A DNA stretch of 29,920 nt, taken from contig NZ_JAYGHV010000011.1 of the NCBI RefSeq assembly GCF_034932145.1, positions 1 to 29,920 of the forward strand. Direction: 5' to 3'. Positions 15,765 through 23,847 of the stretch are shown here, in pieces (within the stretch, counting starts at the first letter, position 1; each line of letters begins with the position of its first letter). The translations under genes and the position numbers were made by a program. Origin of the DNA: CCY15215 sp034932145 (GTDB lineage Bacteria; Cyanobacteriota; Cyanobacteriia; Cyanobacteriales; Spirulinaceae). The notes under the pieces were generated by a model, which did no database searches, was not told the origin of the DNA, and saw only the letters and a program-made list of their open reading frames with translations.

Positions 15765-16325
15765 TTATTTTATCACTTTAAGCAACATTTCAACTTCTTT
15801 AATCAAATTATTATAAAGCGCACTTTCTTGTAAAAGTAATTGTAAATCTGAAAGGCGATCGGGATAGCGATCGCGCCAAAGTTGACTCGGTACAAAATTG
15901 GTTTGCACTAACTCAAAATCAACATTCAAATATAGTGCCAGAGGTGTATTGGCACAGCCTTGATTTTGCCATTCTTGGTTTAAGCGACGAGAAAACATAC
16001 TCAGTCCTGAAGGCGTAATTGGTCGCACATGAGTAGGATCGTGAATGAAATCATCATGACGGGGATGAGGAACAATAATATGAATCGTCGCACCATTGGC
16101 ACAAATGCGATACATTTCCTGAATAATCTGCAAATAAGTATCGGTTTGCTGTCCGAGATGTTCGAGAACATGAATCAGTTTAATCTCAATGATGCTATTA
16201 TCTTGCCACGGCCAAGGAAAAGTTTCTAAATCGAACTTTAAATCGGGATTTCCAAAGCGATCGACATTGATATAACCTTGCAACGATTTGAACCCACAGC
16301 CGAGATTTAAGCGTAGATTTGACAT
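15765..16325 (-). CDS. Class I SAM-dependent methyltransferase, small
   Basis: This 186-aa protein opens MSNLRLNLGCGFKSLQGYIN, with the SAM-binding glycine motif LNLGCG at residues 6-11 and an acidic residue in VDRFG at the end of strand 2. IKLIHVLEHL is the usual post-motif-II segment. It resembles the predicted methyltransferases found near glycan and cell-surface genes, and the VPHPRHDDFIHDPTHVRPI stretch is characteristic of them. The substrate cannot be told. AAAAGGAG lies upstream of the ATG. It is downstream of, and on the same strand as, the Tudor-like gene, 49 nt away with a short hairpin between. Confidence 0.85.
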   Translation of the reverse strand: MSNLRLNLGCGFKSLQGYINVDRFGNPDLKFDLETFPWPWQDNSIIEIKLIHVLEHLGQQTDTYLQIIQEMYRICANGATIHIIVPHPRHDDFIHDPTHVRPITPSGLSMFSRRLNQEWQNQGCANTPLALYLNVDFELVQTNFVPSQLWRDRYPDRLSDLQLLLQESALYNNLIKEVEMLLKVIK

Positions 16326-16340
16326 AATGATGCTCCTTTT

Positions 16341-16359
16341 GGGTGGACATTGCCCACCC
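16341..16359 (-). repeat. Short hairpin between the Tudor-like and methyltransferase genes
   Basis: Read on the plus strand, GGGTGGACATTGCCCACCC pairs GGGTGG with CCACCC around a 7-nt loop, directly before the methyltransferase ribosome site. It resembles the GGGTGGGCATTGCCCACCC-type repeat common in cyanobacterial intergenic regions, so it may be a dispersed repeat rather than a terminator. Confidence 0.5.
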
Positions 16360-16374
16360 TATTTATTGAATTAT

Positions 16375-17676
16375 TTAACTAATTTCTTCCAAATCTACCC
16401 ACTCATCAGAAGAATCATCTTCATCAATATAATGAATCCGATATTGGTCGCCGTCAATCTTTTTAATAATCCCAGCATACCACTCCTCCTCATCTTCATC
16501 CCAAACCCGAACTTTTTGACCGATCGCATAGCCATTATCGTCAGCGTCAGGGCGATCGCCAGACCGAACATTTTTCTCTTTTATCCATTCATCCTCTGAA
16601 GACCCGTAACCCGTATAATGTACAAAATAACGATTTGTCCCATTTTTAACTTTAATTTGTTTAATCGTCGCTTCGTACCAATCTTCCTCATCTTTATCCC
16701 AAACTTCAATCTTGTCCCCAATAGAAAATTCAGCATTTTCTCCCCCTCCAGAATTATCCGCTTCTGGGGCATTTTGTAAATCTTCCTTCACCAAAGCATA
16801 AGCATCTAAAATTAAACGACGGGAAACACTTTGAATGCCAGTATGTTCGTAATAATTAGTCGTTTGATCCAAAACTGCCGCCACAAAATCCAAATTATCA
16901 TCAGCAATTTGTACAAACTGCCCTAAACTACTAGAAATGGTTTGTGGGGTAATTCCTGTTTTCGCAACAAATCCATTCATCCATCCTTCTATTGCTTCAA
17001 AACATTGATTGAGAAAGCCAACGCGATCGCCCGTTGTCTTGCCTGGTAATCGGTCTTGAATGCCGATAAAAACAGGATTTTGAGAAATAACTCCGGCATC
17101 AATACCATTAATAATCTCGTGAATTTTAGTCAGAAAATTCGGACCCAAAGGCAAAACGCCATCGATGCAAACTAACGCAACCATCCGCATAAAACTCGCA
17201 CCTTGATAGTTTTCCGCGAGAGAGGTGGCAAATTGTTGAGGGTTGGGTTGGGGAAGTCCATTTAGTTTGCAAAAAGCAATAACTTCGATCGCAATTTTTA
17301 GCAATAAGTCAATAGTTTGAGTCGTGTCAGCTTTGGGGGTAATATTGCCCAGGAAAGAGAGAAAACTAATTTTTTCACCAACTTTATTCGCTAATGCTGC
17401 CGTTGCCATCGCCACATCAGCCTTATCGATCGCCTGATACAACCCGATCGCCCCTTGATAACCCTTGTCAGGATCGAGATAGAGAGATGCAGCGCGATCG
17501 CGAATGCGTTGAATGGCTTTGAGATCGCTCTCTCCAGTAAGATGTCGAATATTTTCATCAAATCCCACGATATTATCCCACTGACCCGGAGCAATAAAAT
17601 CCAGTGCTTTTAAAACTTTGACGGTGATATTATCTTTAGGGAGTTCGTCAACAAGTTGAACGATCGAATTACTCAT
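16375..17676 (-). CDS. Cyanobacterial protein with two C-terminal Tudor-like barrels
   Basis: The 433-aa protein has no signal peptide and no clear membrane span. Residues 1-300 are mainly helical and not recognised. Residues 318-372 (IGDKIEVWDKDEEDWYEATI, then RYFVHYTGYGSSEDEWI) and 384-432 (IGQKVRVWDEDEEEWYAGII, then YRIHYIDEDDSSDEWV) are two repeats of an Agenet/Tudor-knot-type small beta barrel, a fold that in eukaryotes binds RNA or modified protein tails. Each begins with an acidic loop and ends in an EW motif. The two repeats are joined by a short acidic linker. A nucleic-acid or peptide-binding scaffold is plausible but is inference. It is followed on the same strand by the methyltransferase. 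The ATG start gives MSNSIVQLV; no strong ribosome site is visible. Confidence 0.82.
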   Translation of the reverse strand: MSNSIVQLVDELPKDNITVKVLKALDFIAPGQWDNIVGFDENIRHLTGESDLKAIQRIRDRAASLYLDPDKGYQGAIGLYQAIDKADVAMATAALANKVGEKISFLSFLGNITPKADTTQTIDLLLKIAIEVIAFCKLNGLPQPNPQQFATSLAENYQGASFMRMVALVCIDGVLPLGPNFLTKIHEIINGIDAGVISQNPVFIGIQDRLPGKTTGDRVGFLNQCFEAIEGWMNGFVAKTGITPQTISSSLGQFVQIADDNLDFVAAVLDQTTNYYEHTGIQSVSRRLILDAYALVKEDLQNAPEADNSGGGENAEFSIGDKIEVWDKDEEDWYEATIKQIKVKNGTNRYFVHYTGYGSSEDEWIKEKNVRSGDRPDADDNGYAIGQKVRVWDEDEEEWYAGIIKKIDGDQYRIHYIDEDDSSDEWVDLEEIS

Positions 17677-17969
17677 CAGTTAATCCTCGCAACGTTAAGT
17701 GTTCGTGAGTTAAAACTCGGCAAATTTTGAGATGCTTCACTCCTTTTACAATAACCTTGAGAAGTTTTCCAAGCATTCTCTGGCGATCGCGATCGCATCT
17801 CCTCATCCCTTCCGATCGCATTTTTCACCCTATCTCCATCACCCCTCAACCTGCATGAATTCACGGAGAACTGGCGATAAAGTTCACGGTATCGGTGGGG
17901 ATGCGATCGCGTCGCTATCCCCGCAAAAAGGCGATGATAAGGATATCGAGAGAAAAAACCCACAGAACT

Positions 17970-18170
17970 ATGTTAGACCTCAAACTCATCCCCGGCGCAA
18001 TCTCTGAAATCTTCGCTTCCTCTGCTCATACAGGCATTTTAACCCTCAGCGATCGCTACGGTTTACTCGCTGCAGCCCTTGATGAAAACCTCGACGAGAA
18101 CGAACATCGAGCCATTAACCGCCTTCTCCGTGCCGTAAAACAGGGCAAAATTCAAATCGCTACAGTTTAA
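17970..18170 (+). CDS. Small hypothetical protein, 66 aa
   Basis: A short open frame from ATG 17970 encodes MLDLKLIPGAISEIFASSAH followed by TGILTLSDRYGLLAAALDEN and a helical, basic C-terminus (AINRLLRAVKQGKIQI). The composition is protein-like and it ends well before the next gene. The upstream in-frame extension to 17895 is rich in Arg and Lys and overlaps GCGATCGC sequence, so I favour the inner start, although its ribosome site is weak. I do not recognise the family. It resembles the many short conserved cyanobacterial proteins of unknown role. Ycf20 follows on the same strand after 135 nt. Confidence 0.55.
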   Translation: MLDLKLIPGAISEIFASSAHTGILTLSDRYGLLAAALDENLDENEHRAINRLLRAVKQGKIQIATV

Positions 18171-18305
18171 TCGCCATCAGGGTTTTCCCCATTTTTCTCT
18201 CGAATTTAAGTTTCACTTGAGTCCTAATTTCCCCGATCCGATGGATGGGGGGATTTTTTTGGGCTTAAAATTTAGACAATCTCAAATAACAAAAAACAAA
18301 ATAAA

Positions 18306-18656
18306 ATGCAAAATACTCGTTTGAATAGTATCGCGAATGTACTCGGCGATCGCCTTTTGCAACTGATCGGCAACCCATGGCGGCGCATTTCCATTATTCT
18401 CCTTGCTTTATTTGTCGGCTTTTTTGCCTCTAGTGCCATTACTAGCACGACGGGACAACTTGCTATGTTAGATGTTTCTGCTGCCGCTATCTGTACTTTA
18501 AGCATCGAACTGATTAGCCGTTTTGCCTATAGCCGGGAACGAATGGCGCGATCGCGGACAACAACAAGACTAACCTTTTTTTGGGATGCCTTCAATGCGT
18601 TTAAAATTGGTGTTGCTTTTGGCTTTATTCTCGAAGCCTTCAAACTTAATTCCTGA
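18306..18656 (+). CDS. ycf20: Ycf20 family (DUF565) membrane protein
   Basis: This 116-aa protein has the Ycf20 pattern: an N-terminal segment ending NPWRRISIILLALFVGFFAS, two hydrophobic spans (about residues 28-48 and 58-75), then RFAYSRERMARSR and a C-terminal FFWDAFNAFKIGVAFGFILE helix. Ycf20 proteins are encoded in cyanobacteria, algal plastids and plant nuclei. In algae and plants they are linked to non-photochemical quenching, and in cyanobacteria the role is unclear. The likely location is the thylakoid or plasma membrane. The length fits the family. It lies 61 nt before the glycerate kinase gene in the same direction, so co-transcription is possible. Confidence 0.88.
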   Translation: MQNTRLNSIANVLGDRLLQLIGNPWRRISIILLALFVGFFASSAITSTTGQLAMLDVSAAAICTLSIELISRFAYSRERMARSRTTTRLTFFWDAFNAFKIGVAFGFILEAFKLNS

Positions 18657-18717
18657 GATCCCAGAATCTAACTTTCCTGTATTGATAATTATTCATTATT
18701 CATCGATCGTTACCAAC

Positions 18718-19740
18718 ATGGAAGACTACACAAATATTATTGCTGAAGAATTGGCCAATGCTGGCAAAAATCAAGCATTTGGGTTACATCAACAAAGCGA
18801 TCGCGACTCAATAGAAACGCGATCGCAATTATTTCACACCGTTGCCCCCGATATTTTACAACTTTGTCAAGATATGGGTTTAACCGACACAGAAAGCATT
18901 TTGCGGACCCTCTGGAACCTGTGGCTACCCCTTTCTCTCGAACTGGTTGCAGAACGTCAAAAATTAAATAGACCCGTTGTTCAGGGCATTTTGGGGGGAC
19001 AGGGGACGGGAAAGACAACTCTTGCAGAAGTCCTGCGCCTAATTTTAGAAGAACTGGACTATACTAGCGTCACATTTTCTCTCGACGATCTCTATAAATC
19101 CTACATCGAACGTCAGCAATTACAACGCTACGATCCGCGTTTGATTTGGCGAGGTCCCCCCGGAACCCATGATGTGGAAATTGGGGTAGATTTATTAGAT
19201 AAATTGCGTCAAACCAAACGACGCAAGCCTGTTATCGTTCCTCGTTTTGATAAATCTGCTTGTCAAGGTGCCGGAGATAAAGCCCAGCCAGAAGTGATTA
19301 ATCCTGTTGATATTATTATTTTTGAAGGTTGGTTTGTCGGCGTGCGTCCCGTTCCTGATAATCGTATTTTTGACAATGCCCCCGATCCCATTAATACTCC
19401 TGAAGATATTCAATTTGCTAAAGATATAAACGATCGCCTTTTCGATTATGTGGCATTGTGGCACCGTTTAGATCGGTTAATGGTATTATTCCCTGAAGAT
19501 TATCGCCTTAGCAAACAGTGGCGCATAGAGGCAGAACAGAAGATGAAAGCAACAGGAAGAGGAGGGATGAAAGATGAGGAAATCGAGCAGTTTGTAGAAT
19601 ATTTTTGGAAAGCATTGCACCCAGAGTTGTTCATCACTCCTTTGATTCGCAATCCTATTTTGACAGATTTAGTCGTCGCAATTAAGCGCGATCGCACAAT
19701 TGACAAAATTTATCGACCAGAACACAATCAAAAAACCTAA
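18718..19740 (+). CDS. D-glycerate 3-kinase (plant GLYK type)
   Basis: This kinase converts D-glycerate to 3-phosphoglycerate with ATP, the last step of the photorespiratory glycolate pathway. The 340-aa protein has a P-loop GGQGTGKTTLAEVL (Walker A 94-100), then SVTFSLDDLYKSY, RGPPGTHDVEIGVDLL, VPRFDKSACQGAGDK and IIFEGWFVGVRP, all typical of plant/cyanobacterial GLYK in the uridine-kinase-like P-loop family. I chose ATG 18718 (MEDYTNIIAE) because the longer in-frame extension to 18586 overlaps ycf20 in another frame and adds a non-family hydrophobic stretch. This is not related to bacterial GarK/GlxK kinases. The cytosolic role is secure, regulation is not visible. Confidence 0.9.
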   Translation: MEDYTNIIAEELANAGKNQAFGLHQQSDRDSIETRSQLFHTVAPDILQLCQDMGLTDTESILRTLWNLWLPLSLELVAERQKLNRPVVQGILGGQGTGKTTLAEVLRLILEELDYTSVTFSLDDLYKSYIERQQLQRYDPRLIWRGPPGTHDVEIGVDLLDKLRQTKRRKPVIVPRFDKSACQGAGDKAQPEVINPVDIIIFEGWFVGVRPVPDNRIFDNAPDPINTPEDIQFAKDINDRLFDYVALWHRLDRLMVLFPEDYRLSKQWRIEAEQKMKATGRGGMKDEEIEQFVEYFWKALHPELFITPLIRNPILTDLVVAIKRDRTIDKIYRPEHNQKT

Positions 19741-19765
19741 CAGGAATCCACCAAATATAATATCA

Positions 19766-19810
19766 GGGTCTACCAAATTATCATTTTTACATAACAAGTT
19801 CGGTAGACCC
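19766..19810 (+). terminator. Inverted repeat GGGTCTACC / GGTAGACCC
   Basis: A perfect 9-bp inverted repeat (19766-19774 with 19802-19810) encloses a 27-nt AT-rich loop, just after the glycerate kinase stop. No T tract follows, so it is either a weak terminator or a small repeat element. GGTCTA/TAGACC also forms part of the hairpin at 22032-22063. Confidence 0.4.
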
Positions 19811-19819
19811 CAGTTTAAT

Positions 19820-19861
19820 AATCCCCTTTCTCAATTATTTAGAAACTTGAAAAAGGGGATT
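19820..19861. terminator. Hairpin between convergent genes
   Basis: AATCCCCTTTCTCAA (19820-19834) pairs with TTGAAAAAGGGGATT (19847-19861), 14 of 15 bp, loop 12 nt. It lies between the convergent glycerate kinase and secreted-protein genes and may terminate both. Confidence 0.5.
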
Positions 19862-19872
19862 AATCATTTAAG

Positions 19873-20601
19873 TTATGGTGTATTTTGAGAGTCTCCCTCT
19901 AAAGGCGGCGTAAAATCAAAATTTTCATCTAAGGGCGCAAACTCAATACCAGGCTTGTCTATTGGATTCGCATCCGTGGGATAATCTGGCTCTAAAGTAG
20001 CATTAGTGGATGGCGTGTATAATTCCCGAGGAAAATCTTCCGCATCAATACAAGTGTTCAGCGCGCGAGAGGGAGTGAGGGGAATTTGTTGACTCAACCC
20101 AACAACACAAGCCGATAAGCGCGTAGGTAGCAGACTGCGGCGGCAGTGATCTAAAGTTGATAAAGCAAGGGGTTCGAGTTCCGTCGCTGCAACTGTAATA
20201 TTTCCCGCCAATTCGGTGCGCGTCACCAAAACATTGTCATTAATCGTCACCACACATTCAGCCAATTCTAGGGGTCGTCTGACGCGAAAACAAGCAAATA
20301 GGGCATAGAGTTCATTAATAACCGTTCCTGTGTCAATTGAACTGACACATTGCGAGACATCGGTGGGTTCTAGGGCTTCGGAACAGGCGATCGCAGTTTG
20401 GTCTTCCCGAACTCCTGCCGCTAATAGTTGTGTCGCACATTCTGCAAACTCTTCCGTAAATTGCCCGTGACGATAACGACGACTAAAAACATCAAGATCG
20501 CTGAAAATATTAGCCTGACTAGGAGTCGCAACCAGTAAAGCGGTTGCGGGTGAAAGGGCGACTAGACCCAGAGAAATCGCACGAGAGAAGGACTGTTTCA
20601 T
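19873..20601 (-). CDS. Secreted cysteine-rich hypothetical protein
   Basis: From ATG 20601 the 242-aa protein begins MKQSFSRAISLGLVALSPAT, a clear Sec signal peptide with likely cleavage after PSQA (about residue 30), so it should be periplasmic or exported. The mature part has spaced cysteines in short helical repeats (AECATQLL, TAIACSEAL, VSQCVSSI, LFACFRV, AECVVTI, DHCRRSL, SACVVGL, LNTCIDA), about one every 20-30 residues, suggesting a disulfide-bonded helical repeat. The C-terminus is acidic and Pro-rich. An in-frame extension to 20667 adds ERSRSV, encoded by a repeat-like CTTCGGCTTCGCTCAG stretch, and is unlikely to be translated. I do not recognise the family. Confidence 0.72.
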   Translation of the reverse strand: MKQSFSRAISLGLVALSPATALLVATPSQANIFSDLDVFSRRYRHGQFTEEFAECATQLLAAGVREDQTAIACSEALEPTDVSQCVSSIDTGTVINELYALFACFRVRRPLELAECVVTINDNVLVTRTELAGNITVAATELEPLALSTLDHCRRSLLPTRLSACVVGLSQQIPLTPSRALNTCIDAEDFPRELYTPSTNATLEPDYPTDANPIDKPGIEFAPLDENFDFTPPLEGDSQNTP

Positions 20602-20698
20602 GGAAAAAGGGAAATAGGGAACACTTCGGCTTCGCTCAGTGTAAAGCGAGGAATGAGGAATGAGCAATTACCCAGTCCCCATTCGCGATCGCCACTTT

Positions 20699-21871
20699 TT
20701 AGTATTCTGGTACAGAAGGATCGACTTCTTGACTCCAAGCGCGAATACCGCCTTTGACATTGGTTCCTTCAATGCCAACCTCTTTGAGAATGCTTAAGGC
20801 TTTCGCCGATCGCCCGCCCATTTTACAATGAGCAATGAGACGATGACCATTGAGCATTTCTTTCACTTTTTCAACCCCTGGACCTTGTTCGATATCCGGG
20901 AGAGGAATGAGAACAGCCCCCGGAATTTTGGCAATTTCGTATTCGTTGGGGTTGCGAACATCAATCAATAAGAAATCATCCGCACTACTATCGAGGAGTT
21001 GTTTTAACTCCTGTACATTCATCTCTGACATGGCTTGTTGTTCCTCTGCTGCTGCTGCTTTGGCTTGGGGAATACCGCAAAATTGTTCGTAGTCGATGAG
21101 TTTTTCGATAATTGGGCGAACGGGGTTGGGACGAAGTTTGAGTTCTCGGAACTTCATTTCCAGGGCATTAAACAACAACAAGCGCCCGCTTAAAGTTGTG
21201 TTTTTCCCTAAAATAATTTTAATGGTTTCCGTCGCTTGAATCGTTCCGACAATACCAGGAAGAACCCCAAGTACGCCACCTTCCGCACAAGAGGGAACCA
21301 TTCCAGGTGGAGGGGGTTCGGGGTATAAGTCGCGGTAGTTGGGTCCGCCTTCATAATTAAACACCGTCGCTTGTCCTTCAAAGCGAAAAATTGAGCCGTA
21401 AACATTCGGCTTATTCAAGAGAACGCAAGCATCATTTGTGAGATAGCGCGTGGGAAAATTATCTGTTCCATCGACAACAATATCGTAAGGCTTGATAATG
21501 TCGAGGGCATTTTCTGCACTTAAGCGGGTTTCGTACAAGTCTACTTGACAGTTCGGATTGATTTCCTGGATGCGGTTTTTTGCCGACTCAATTTTCGGTT
21601 TACCTACCCATGAAATGCCGTGAATAATTTGGCGTTGGAGGTTGGAACTATCAACAATATCAAAATCAACAATACCGATGCGCCCAATACCCGCCGCCGC
21701 GAGATAGAGTAAGAGAGGGGAACCGAGGCCGCCGGTACCGATGCAAAGAACGCTTGCAGATTTAAGACGCTTCTGCCCGTCTAGCCCCACTTCTGGCAAG
21801 ATAATATGGCGCGAATAACGTTCGTATTCTTCTTTATTGAGTTGGATTTCATCCAAGTTGGGATTTAACAT
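20699..21871 (-). CDS. moeB: Molybdopterin-synthase adenylyltransferase MoeB with rhodanese domain
   Basis: This E1-like enzyme adenylates, and through its rhodanese domain can supply sulfur to, the C-terminus of a ubiquitin-like sulfur carrier (MoaD, possibly ThiS). The 390-aa protein has a ThiF/MoeB core (about 10-250) with nucleotide loop GTGGLGSP (45-52), DSSNLQRQ, DGTDNFPTRYL (134-144) and the conserved PSCAEGGVLG (Cys195). It then has a C-terminal rhodanese domain (about 285-385) with active-site Cys349 in HCKMGGRS. This fusion is normal in cyanobacteria (MOCS3/Uba4-like layout). No CxxC zinc pair is seen. The gene stands alone on the minus strand, 97 nt upstream of the secreted-protein gene. 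Confidence 0.93.
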   Translation of the reverse strand: MLNPNLDEIQLNKEEYERYSRHIILPEVGLDGQKRLKSASVLCIGTGGLGSPLLLYLAAAGIGRIGIVDFDIVDSSNLQRQIIHGISWVGKPKIESAKNRIQEINPNCQVDLYETRLSAENALDIIKPYDIVVDGTDNFPTRYLTNDACVLLNKPNVYGSIFRFEGQATVFNYEGGPNYRDLYPEPPPPGMVPSCAEGGVLGVLPGIVGTIQATETIKIILGKNTTLSGRLLLFNALEMKFRELKLRPNPVRPIIEKLIDYEQFCGIPQAKAAAAEEQQAMSEMNVQELKQLLDSSADDFLLIDVRNPNEYEIAKIPGAVLIPLPDIEQGPGVEKVKEMLNGHRLIAHCKMGGRSAKALSILKEVGIEGTNVKGGIRAWSQEVDPSVPEY

Positions 21872-22031
21872 TGACCATCGAGTTTAGGGTTCGTTAGGCG
21901 CGATCGCCTTCTGTTGGGGTAGGTCACAAAGCGATCGCGGTTTTGTCTGGGGTAAGATTGTCTATTTTATCTTTATTGAACCCTATTTGTCCGACTTCCC
22001 GATTATTCTGTAATATTTTTGATAACATTCT

Positions 22032-22063
22032 CTCCCGTTAGACCCAATCGGGTCTAACGGGAG
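22032..22063. terminator. Perfect 14-bp hairpin after the 2-OG decarboxylase gene
   Basis: CTCCCGTTAGACCC, loop AATC, GGGTCTAACGGGAG. It lies 17 nt beyond the minus-strand stop at 22080 and is the strongest stem-loop in the window. No T run follows on the minus strand, so it may act by RNA stability or be a repeat element. Confidence 0.6.
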
Positions 22064-22079
22064 TTTCAGAAGAGAATAT

Positions 22080-23729
22080 CTAAATATGACAACTCATATC
22101 CTTAGACTGTTGAGAAAATTTCAGATTCTCCTTATAGTCTACCGGACAATCAATCACTGCCGGAACATCCTGTTCTAAGGCCATTTTCAACGTCGGAATT
22201 AAATCCTCTGCTGATTTGACGCGATAACCCTTCAATCCCATACTTTCAGCAAAGAGAACAAAATCGGGATTGGTAAAATTAATAAACGCCGACTCGCCAA
22301 ATTGATTGATTTGTTTCCACTCGATTAACCCATAACCATTATCATTAAAAATTAGCGTCACAAAAGGCGTTTTTACCCGCAATGCTGTCTCTAATTCCTG
22401 ACAGTTCATCATAAAACCGCCATCTCCCGTCACCGCTACAACCTTGCGATCGCGGTTGACCAATTTCGCTGCTAATGCCCCAGGAATGGCAATTCCCATC
22501 GCTGCAAACCCATTGGAGATAATACAAGTATTGGGGCGATCGCAGTGATAATGCCGCGCCATCCACATTTTATGCGCCCCAACATCAGAAATCACAATAT
22601 CTTCAGGTCCCATCACCTGTCGTAGATCGTAAATAATCTTTTGTGGTTTGATGGGAAAGCCGTCATCATTGGCATAATGTTCGTAATCATCGCGAATATC
22701 TCCTCGTATTTCTGAGGCCATACTTGTTAGTTTTCCCTCGCGATCGACTCGTTTCGTAATCTCATAGAGAGAATCAGAAATATCCCCGATCACTTCTACA
22801 CTAGGAATATAACTACTGTCGATTTCTGCTGAATTTACACCAATATGAATGATGGGAATTTTACCGTCAGGATTCCATTTTTTCGGCGAATATTCGATTA
22901 AATCGTAGCCGATCGCGATCACTAAATCGGTTTGGTCAAAAGCACAACTCACGAGATCGCGTTGTTGCAGTCCAAAGGTCCATAAAGCGAGAGGATGGGT
23001 ATAAGGAATTGCACCTTTCCCCATAAAAGTATTAACTACAGGGATATTTAAACGAGTGGCAAATTCTATGAGGGCTTCGCTGGCATGGGCGCGAATGGCT
23101 CCATTTCCGACGACAATCAAAGGGTTTTTCGCCTTAGAAATCTTTTCGCCGGCTTTATTAAAGCTACGAAAAGAAGCATAAATGGCCTCTTTGCCATTGG
23201 TACTTAAAGGGGATTCTCGATCGACGGGCATGGCGGCAATATTTTCCGGTAAGTCTATATGAACTGCCCCCGGTTTTTCCTGTTGGGCAATTTTGAAGGC
23301 TTTACGAATAATTTCTGGTGTATTGCTGGGACGGACGATTTGAGTGTTCCATTTAGTAACAGGTTCAAACATAGAGACCAGATCGAGATATTGGTGAGAT
23401 TCAATGTGCATCCGATCGGTTCCCACTTGTCCCGTAATGGCAATTAAAGGCGCACCGTCGAGGTTAGCATCTGCCACCCCCGTCATCAAATTGGTGGCAC
23501 CCGGACCGAGGGTAGAGAGGCAAACTCCGGCTTTTCCGGTCAAGCGTCCGTAGACATCGGCCATGAATGCCGCCCCTTGTTCGTGACGGGTGGTAATGAA
23601 TTGAATAGAAGAGGTTTTTAATGCCTGTAAAAGGTGCAAATTCTCTTCTCCTGGAAGTCCAAAAACGTATTCAACGCCCTCATTTTCCAAACAGCGAACG
23701 AGAAGTTCGGCAGTGTTTAATTGTCCCAC
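22080..23729 (-). CDS. 2-Oxoglutarate decarboxylase (acetolactate-synthase-like ThDP enzyme)
   Basis: The fold is that of acetolactate synthase large subunits: N-terminal Pyr domain with ThDP-activating Glu50 (RHEQGAAFMADVYGRLTG), central domain, and PP domain with GDGGFMMN (from 435) and NDNGYG (462-467). The length, 549 aa, fits. By sequence alone it would be labelled IlvB. However, it is paired with a succinic semialdehyde dehydrogenase gene on the same strand, the arrangement known from Synechococcus sp. PCC 7002, where this enzyme decarboxylates 2-oxoglutarate to succinic semialdehyde to close the TCA cycle. The start VEYVFGLPGEENLHLLQALK also resembles that group. No IlvN-like small subunit is nearby. 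A strong hairpin follows the stop. Assignment is by family and context, not by a unique motif. Confidence 0.82.
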   Translation of the reverse strand: MGQLNTAELLVRCLENEGVEYVFGLPGEENLHLLQALKTSSIQFITTRHEQGAAFMADVYGRLTGKAGVCLSTLGPGATNLMTGVADANLDGAPLIAITGQVGTDRMHIESHQYLDLVSMFEPVTKWNTQIVRPSNTPEIIRKAFKIAQQEKPGAVHIDLPENIAAMPVDRESPLSTNGKEAIYASFRSFNKAGEKISKAKNPLIVVGNGAIRAHASEALIEFATRLNIPVVNTFMGKGAIPYTHPLALWTFGLQQRDLVSCAFDQTDLVIAIGYDLIEYSPKKWNPDGKIPIIHIGVNSAEIDSSYIPSVEVIGDISDSLYEITKRVDREGKLTSMASEIRGDIRDDYEHYANDDGFPIKPQKIIYDLRQVMGPEDIVISDVGAHKMWMARHYHCDRPNTCIISNGFAAMGIAIPGALAAKLVNRDRKVVAVTGDGGFMMNCQELETALRVKTPFVTLIFNDNGYGLIEWKQINQFGESAFINFTNPDFVLFAESMGLKGYRVKSAEDLIPTLKMALEQDVPAVIDCPVDYKENLKFSQQSKDMSCHI

Positions 23730-23847
23730 AATCTTTTATCCTTAATTAAAATGTTTTTGTTGATTGTTTCCCTCGAACCGATCGAAGGGTTATTTTTTAT
23801 TTGTTATTGAGACGGCGATCGCCGCTAATGTCTAAGCAATAACAAAT

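Noticed and set aside
17676..17963. 95-aa minus-strand frame next to the Tudor-like gene
   Set aside because: Arg/Ser-rich translation of HIP1-bearing intergenic DNA with no protein-like pattern.
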